The translations under genes were made by a program, and so were the position numbers. The notes below the pieces were generated by a model that saw nothing but the letters and a program-made list of their open reading frames with translations, did not search any database and was not told the origin of the DNA. DNA of 64,000 nt from Megalobrama amblycephala. Taxonomy: Eukaryota > Chordata > Actinopteri > Cypriniformes > Xenocyprididae. Shown here one piece after another: positions 58,719-64,000 of the stretch (positions within the stretch are counted from its first letter, which is position 1; every line of letters begins with the position of its first letter). The stretch spans positions 6,114,047 to 6,178,046 of the forward strand of contig NC_063050.1 in assembly GCF_018812025.1 (NCBI RefSeq), given 5' to 3'.

Positions 58719-59480
58719 AATGAGAAACTGACTTCAGACCTGCATATGGAAACACAGAGAACAAATCATATATAACATTATTATTCCTGTAAAAACACAT
58801 CCCACAGCTACTACACACTCTAGAGATTTCTGTCCAGTTTGTGGATGATCTTGTTCTTGAAGAACTGGTTTCCTGTGGAAGAACTGGTCTGACACACCTC
58901 TGAGATGAACTGGATCAGTGATTCAGACTCCATTACTCTCCGTCAGTGTCTGACCTCACTGATGCTCTTGTCTCACTGAACTTCATCAGCCTGAATCTCT
59001 CCCTGTTCAGAGGTTCATGTGTTTCTGCTGCTGTAAAGTGACTCACTGACAGATTCTCTGTGCCAGCGCTCATATCCTATTGATAATCACATTCACTGAA
59101 ACACTCTCTGAACGCTTCAACATGGAGCCTGTTACACTTTTCTAATGCTTAAAGGGTTAGTTCACCCAAAAATGACATTTCTGTCATTAATTACTCATCT
59201 TCAGGACACAAATTAAGATATTCTTGATGAAATCTGAGACTAAGAAAGAACACCACAAGTGTTAAAGGGTTTTCATCACAGCAGAAGTGGAGCCGGAATA
59301 GGCGCCGCTCACAAATGACAAAAAATGCTGCGCAAGAGTGCATTCCTAACTGGATCTATGTTTCATGATTTAAAACCTACACCTGGAGAAGGTTAAATAA
59401 CAGGTGACTGTCATGCTATGAACCTGACATGACTAATGGACAAAGTTTGCAGCTGTCAAGATCTTGAATCTGCTCAAAGT
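58719..59480. promoter_or_regulatory. Promoter-side flank of the complete NLR
   Basis: Closely similar to 3173-3685, then to about 10715-10980 and 14255-14380, so it retains the arrangement that insertions have split in the first copy. It includes the TAGTTCACCCAAAAATGA repeat start at 59158. No specific promoter box is claimed. Confidence 0.5.
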
Positions 59481-59485
59481 ACAAT

Positions 59486-60794
59486 TGTGGCGACCAGGGC
59501 GGGCGAGAGCCGTGAGGGAACGGCGCAAGGCCGGTGACGCAAGTGATAACAAGCATCACCTGGGAGGCGCACCGGCCTTGAGTCTCTCACGGAGGAGCTC
59601 CGGGAGCATAAAAGGAGGAGCGACGACCGTGGAGGACGAGAGAGGACCAGGCCTGGACTTTATGTTATGTTTTATTATGTTTGTGTGGCCGGCAGACGTC
59701 CGCGAGGGTCTGCCGGCATTACTTTCGTTTTGTTCTTTGTTTATTTTGGTATTAAACTTTTGTTGAACGTTCGCCGGTTCCCGCCTCCTTCTTCCCATAT
59801 CTACTAACCTCGTTACATTGGTGCCGAAACCCGGGAGGAAGGAGGGACATGCTGTCGGAGAGCCCTCGCTGCTGAGGGGGATCGCGGTGCTGAGGAGTTC
59901 GGGCAGCGCGGGAGTGTGAAGACCGCGAGAGGCTGCCCGAGGCGGTGGTGCTGGAGCCTAGTGACAGGTGGGACGGAGAGCTCGAGGCCGTGCCCCTGGG
60001 ACGAGGTGGGGTGGCTGCCGTCCTGGACCTGGAGGGAGCGGAGGAGTCGCCGCCGTCCGCCGTGGGCCGGAGCCTGCTGCCGTCCGCCATGAAGGGGAGG
60101 AGCAGGGGACGGGGGACTCGCTGCCGGCTGCCCTCAGTCGGAGGAGCCATCGCCGGCCGCCAGGAGGCGGTCGAGGATCGAGCCGTCCACCGAGCGTCCA
60201 GTGCCACCGCATGGCACCGCGAAGAAGAGCCTCTTGGCAGGCTGAGGACCGAGCGGCAGTGTGTCGGGGAACCGGACCAAGAATTTTTTTTCTCTTTTTC
60301 CTCTCTCCCCTCTCTTGTCCTGTCGCTCCCCTTGCTTCCGTCTCCTTTCTCTCGTCTCGTCTGTCCTTACCCCCAGGTGCTGCGGCCGCCGAGACAGGCC
60401 CCGGGGGGGAGTAGAGCGCAGTCTCTGGAGTACCCCCCGGCCTGCGAGGGGCGATGGGGGTATGTGGCGACCAGGGCGGGCAAGAGCCGTGAGGGAACGG
60501 CGCGAGGCCGGTGACGCAAGTGATAACAAGCATCACCTGGGAGGCGCACCGGCCTTGAGTCTCTCACGGAGGAGCTCCGGGAGCATAAAAGGAGGAGCGA
60601 GGACCGTGGAGGACGAGAGAGGACCAGGCCTGGACTTTATGTTATGTTTTATTATGTTTGTGTGGCCGGCAGACGTCCGCTAGGGTCTGCCGGCATTACT
60701 TTCGTTTTGTTCTTTGTTTATTTTGGTATTAAACTTTTGTTGAACGTTCGCCGGTTCCCGCCTCCTTCTTCCCATATCTACTAACCTCGTTACA
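59486..60794 (+). mobile_element. Small non-coding LTR retrotransposon (TRIM-like)
   Basis: LTRs at 59486-59816 and 60463-60794 are almost identical and begin TGTGGCGACC and end CTCGTTACA. The 5-bp duplication ACAAT lies at 59481-59485 and 60795-60799. The primer site TGGTGCCGAAACCCGGGA directly follows the first LTR and is complementary to the tRNA-Phe 3' end. A purine tract GGCGATGGGGG precedes the second LTR. The 646-bp interior is GC-rich and has no protease, RT or integrase, so it must move with enzymes from another element. Confidence 0.88.
59819..59836 (+). other. Primer-binding site (tRNA-Phe type)
   Basis: TGGTGCCGAAACCCGGGA, two bases after the 5' LTR end, complementary to the 3' terminus of tRNA-Phe with its CCA. 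Confidence 0.75.
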
Positions 60795-60799
60795 ACAAT

Positions 60800-61700
60800 G
60801 AAAAACGTTTTGTTGTTCTCGCAACTTCTTTGAGACTCCCATATAATTATATAATGTATGGATAATCTCATGTACTGGTAATGTGGTTTAAGTGGAACAT
60901 TGTCCTAAATGAATTCTCCTTCTTTTTGCAGGTCTCAGCCAGCCACAGTGAAGCCACGATTCAAACACAATTCACTCTTGTATTTCTATTGTACATTTTA
61001 ATCTGAGAGGAACGACTCGGCATGGCTCGACTCGCTTACTTTTGGTTTGCTTTTCCACTGATCTGCAGAGATCAGTTGTGCTCTTCATTAATTCCAGTGA
61101 TGAGATTGTATAAAGAGGAAATACAGCCATCAGTCCTAATGTGTGCTGATTCAGGGTCAGTGCCTGAATTTGTGTACACAATAAACTGACTGAAGAGCTC
61201 AGAGCTGATGGAGACGCACACAGACACTAAGTGAGGACAAACACAACGCAGTCAGCTGACACTATGGTCCATCAGGCTGGAGAAAGTGATTGAAATTGAG
61301 AAGACGAAGGAGGAGATCTGATCTGATGTGCAGAAGTAAACCGACAGCTGCAGCATGGACTTGATCAGTGCAGGACGTCTGATGTTTGTGTCGGAGATGA
61401 TGATGATGATGATGATGTAATATACGGGTCTGCCGAACCTGGGAACCTTTATGACGTTTCTTGGTGCCTCTGATTCCAGATGAAAAGAACATTCCCAATC
61501 CATTTCAAATGCTTCTGTGAACCTTAATTAGTGATTCAATGGATCACAAAACTCACGGTTCGGATCACATCACGGTTATTATGTCACAGATCAGATCATT
61601 TTTCGGATCACAAAATAAAAAATTGGTGGGTGGGGGGTAACTTTGCATTTATTACTTAGTCCACTTTAACTACTCCGATACCACAACAGAAACTACTAGC
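60800..61700. other. Duplicated NLR flank, continued
   Basis: Bases 60800-61010 match about 14385-14590. Bases 61345-61420 and about 61620-61700 match 15688-15860. A GAT-triplet run lies at about 61396-61420. No gene found. Confidence 0.6.
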
Positions 61701-62475
61701 TTAAAGGATTAGTCCACTTATAAATAAACTTTTCCTGATAATTTACTCACCTCCATGTCATCCAAGATGTCCATGTCTTTCTTTCTTCAGTCGAAAAGAA
61801 ATTAAAGTTTTTGATGAAAACATTCCAGGATTTTTCTCCTTATAGTGGACTTGAATGGGCACCAAACAGTTGAGGGTCAAAATTAGTTTCACTGCAGCTT
61901 CAAATTGTTCAAAACGATCCCAGATGAGAAATAAGGGTCTTATCTAGTGAAACCATCGCTCATTTTTTGAAAAAAATTGAAAATTATATAAGTTTTAGCC
62001 AGAAATGCTCATCTTGAACTAGCTCTCTTCTTCTTCTCCTCTATTAGTATTCCAGCAGTGTAGACGCTGCTAAGTGTATTACTGCCCTCTACAGGTCAAA
62101 GTTTGAACTAATTTTTATATGCAATATGCTAGTTCAATAGTATATAACAATTAGTTCACACTTTGGCCTGTGGAGGGCAGTAATACACTTAGCAGTTTCT
62201 ACACTGCTGGAATTCAAATAGAGAAGAAGAAGAGAGCTAGTTCAAGATGAGCATTTAAGGTTAAAATTTAAACAATTTTCAATTTTTTTCAGAAAATGAG
62301 TGATGGTTTCACTAGATAAGACCCTTATTTCTCATCTGGGATCATGTAGAACGCTTTGAAGGTGCAGTGAAACTAATTATGACCTTCAACTGTCCCATTG
62401 GTGCCCATTGAAGTCCACTATAAGGAGAATAATCCTGGAATGTTTTCATCAAAAACCTTAATTTCTTTTCGACTG
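61701..62475. mobile_element. Foldback element related to the one at 50210
   Basis: It starts TTAAAGGATTAGTCCACTTA and carries the same CATGTCATCCAAGATGTCC segment. The right arm (GACCCTTATTTCTCATCTGG onward) is inverted and stops near TTTTCGACTGC, so the right terminus is truncated. An inner inverted pair surrounds AGGGCAGTAATACACTTAGC. Confidence 0.65.
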
Positions 62476-63579
62476 CAAACCAAATGTTGTACACACAGAG
62501 TAGGAGATTTGTAGATCTATTATATTTTGTGAATTCTCAGGCATATACACTTATGAAGATAATTAATAATATCCACGATCCGTAAACCAGATATTATGAC
62601 TATCTTCTTTCAGACGTACACAATCCGAGATATAATTAAAAATATCCTTAGTCCTTCAAGGTTTATAATGGTTGTCTAAAGACAGAAAAAATGCATCCAT
62701 GCATAAAAAAATGAATCCATATAACTCAGGAGGATTAATAAAGGCCTTTTAAAGCGAAGGGATGTGTTTTTGTAATAAAAATATCCATAGTTAAAGGGTC
62801 ATGAAACCCCAGAACACATTTTTTGAGCTGTAAACAGATATGTATAGGCTGCACATCATTGAAAACACTAAAGGTACTCATTAATTTTATTTATAATTTG
62901 AAATTAGTTATTTTTGCATTTTTCAGAGCAATTTCTGTCTTCCGGTTTGAAAAGCAAAGTCGGAGCAACGTCACAAAATCTGACGTCATCGTGTATCACC
63001 GGCAAGATCCAGAGTGCTGGTTGGCTCCAAGTATGGGCTGAACAAACATGCTGACGTCAATAGTTTCTGTGTTTATTCATGACATAAAGCTCATTTAATC
63101 CAATTACTGTGCTGTAGTATGCATACGATTATAATTGTGGTATTATGCATGAGGAAATGGGAGCGTTTAGCGGAAGTTCTACCCGGAAGACTCTAATGCA
63201 CGTCATTGCTCATTATCTAACCAATCATTACACGTCAAATGAGTATATAAGTTCTGTTCCCACCCACTATCGTGTTTGCAGATACCATTGCCGGCGTTCA
63301 CCCCCATCCTCCCCACCACCACCAGGTCGGTTCCTGTCCATACAACAGGGGTAGGCTCCGCCCCTGCCTTCATCTTCAGGCAGGATCTGCAAACGTCTGC
63401 TACCCTCCGGATTGTACTATGGACGGGGCCTACGCCAAAGAACTTTATCATTTATCTTTGATATTTACATTCATACTGTTGAATAAATTGTATTCAAACG
63501 TTTCTTTGCTTCCCGAGTCTTTCTGGTAGAAGTATCACTTCTCTTGTCTCGCTCTCTTGTCATTCAGAGACATGTGCCG
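62476..63579. other. Unassigned; possible LTR-like segment near 63.1-63.5 kb
   Basis: A TATATAAG at 63244-63251 followed about 230 bases later by AATAAA (63483) resembles the promoter and polyadenylation layout of an LTR, with GTTTCTTTGCTTCCCGAGTC beyond it. Ends and duplication were not found. The rest holds no gene. Confidence 0.3.
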
Positions 63580-64000
63580 CAGTGCCGGCCCTAGCCTCTT
63601 TGGCGCCCTAGGCAAGATTTTTTTTTTTTGGCACCCCCTTATATTACGATTTATATAACCAAGTATTTAGACAAAATAATAAAAAATTAATAACACTTGT
63701 ATAGCACTTTTCTAGATACCCAAAGACGCTTTATGAGAAAACATGAGCCTAAATTATTTTCCCATTGACGTTTTCATTTATTTTGTAAAAACGGTTTCAA
63801 ACTCACAAGTAAACAAATCACAAATTAAATTTAAATAGCTGCATCTGAGGTAGAATGACGAGGCTCTGCTCCTGAAGAGGAGGCAACAGGAGGAGTAGTA
63901 CATGAGGCAGCATGGCTAGGCTGTGCATCAATCAAATATTTCCTCAGTGCATCTGAAGCGAAAAGTATCTGAAATCAGCTACTAGTTTACCAAGCAAAAT
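63580..64000 (-). mobile_element. Second hAT copy, opposite orientation, cut by window end
   Basis: It begins CAGTGCCGGCCCTAGCC and is the reverse complement of the right part of 34986-36257, including the terminal transposase-remnant exon (about 63830-63955). The outer flank ATGTGCCG is the complement of CGGCACAT beside the first copy. Confidence 0.8.

Noticed and set aside
59945..60536. Several overlapping open frames of 130-190 codons in the small LTR element
   Set aside because: All six frames are open-ish because the sequence is GC-rich; none shows gag, protease, RT or integrase motifs.

Overview
The window looks like vertebrate, specifically teleost and most probably cyprinid, DNA. Genes have introns, the sequence is AT-rich, and it is packed with fish-type transposable elements. 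It also holds two tandem members of the fish-specific NLR-C (FISNA-NACHT-LRR-B30.2) innate immune gene family. The species cannot be fixed from the sequence alone.

Layout. (1) 0.6-3.2 kb, minus strand: a shortened NLR-C paralogue. It keeps three N-terminal module exons, the linker exon and the B30.2 (PRY-SPRY) exon, but has no NACHT or LRR exons; the remaining exon lengths still sum to an open frame of 296 codons plus stop. (2) 3.9-10.5 kb, minus strand: an almost complete LTR retrotransposon with a 5-bp target duplication, a tRNA-Pro-like primer site and the unusual domain order Gag-PR-INT-RT-RH (Gmr1-like Ty3/gypsy). (3) 10.5-15.9 kb: 5' flank of gene 1, expanded by DNA elements and a perfect 88-bp-arm hairpin. 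(4) 16-25 kb: a plus-strand L1-like LINE cut up by a minus-strand LINE, a solo LTR, and nested hAT-type MITEs with 8-bp duplications. (5) 26-28.6 kb: a minus-strand L2-like LINE. (6) 29.1-34.1 kb: a full-length L1-like LINE with poly-A and a 16-bp target duplication. (7) 35-43.5 kb: a hAT remnant that still encodes a spliced transposase N-terminus, plus two copies of another inverted-end repeat. (8) 43.6-58.7 kb, minus strand: a complete-looking NLR-C gene. Two N-terminal exons, one 1839-bp FISNA-NACHT exon, three 174-bp LRR exons, a 47-bp linker exon and a B30.2 exon add up to exactly 1058 codons including stop, with TEs sitting in its introns. (9) 58.7-62 kb: a second copy of the NLR upstream flank, carrying a short non-coding LTR element with a tRNA-Phe-like primer site. 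(10) 61.7-64 kb: foldback and hAT elements.

The two NLR genes share promoter-proximal flanks and exon phases, so they are tandem duplicates that later received different TE insertions. The most notable items are the NACHT-less but in-frame NLR paralogue, the intact NLR-C gene, the INT-before-RT gypsy element, the small tRNA-Phe-primed LTR element, and the foldback and hairpin structures. No tRNA, rRNA, CRISPR or prokaryotic feature was seen.
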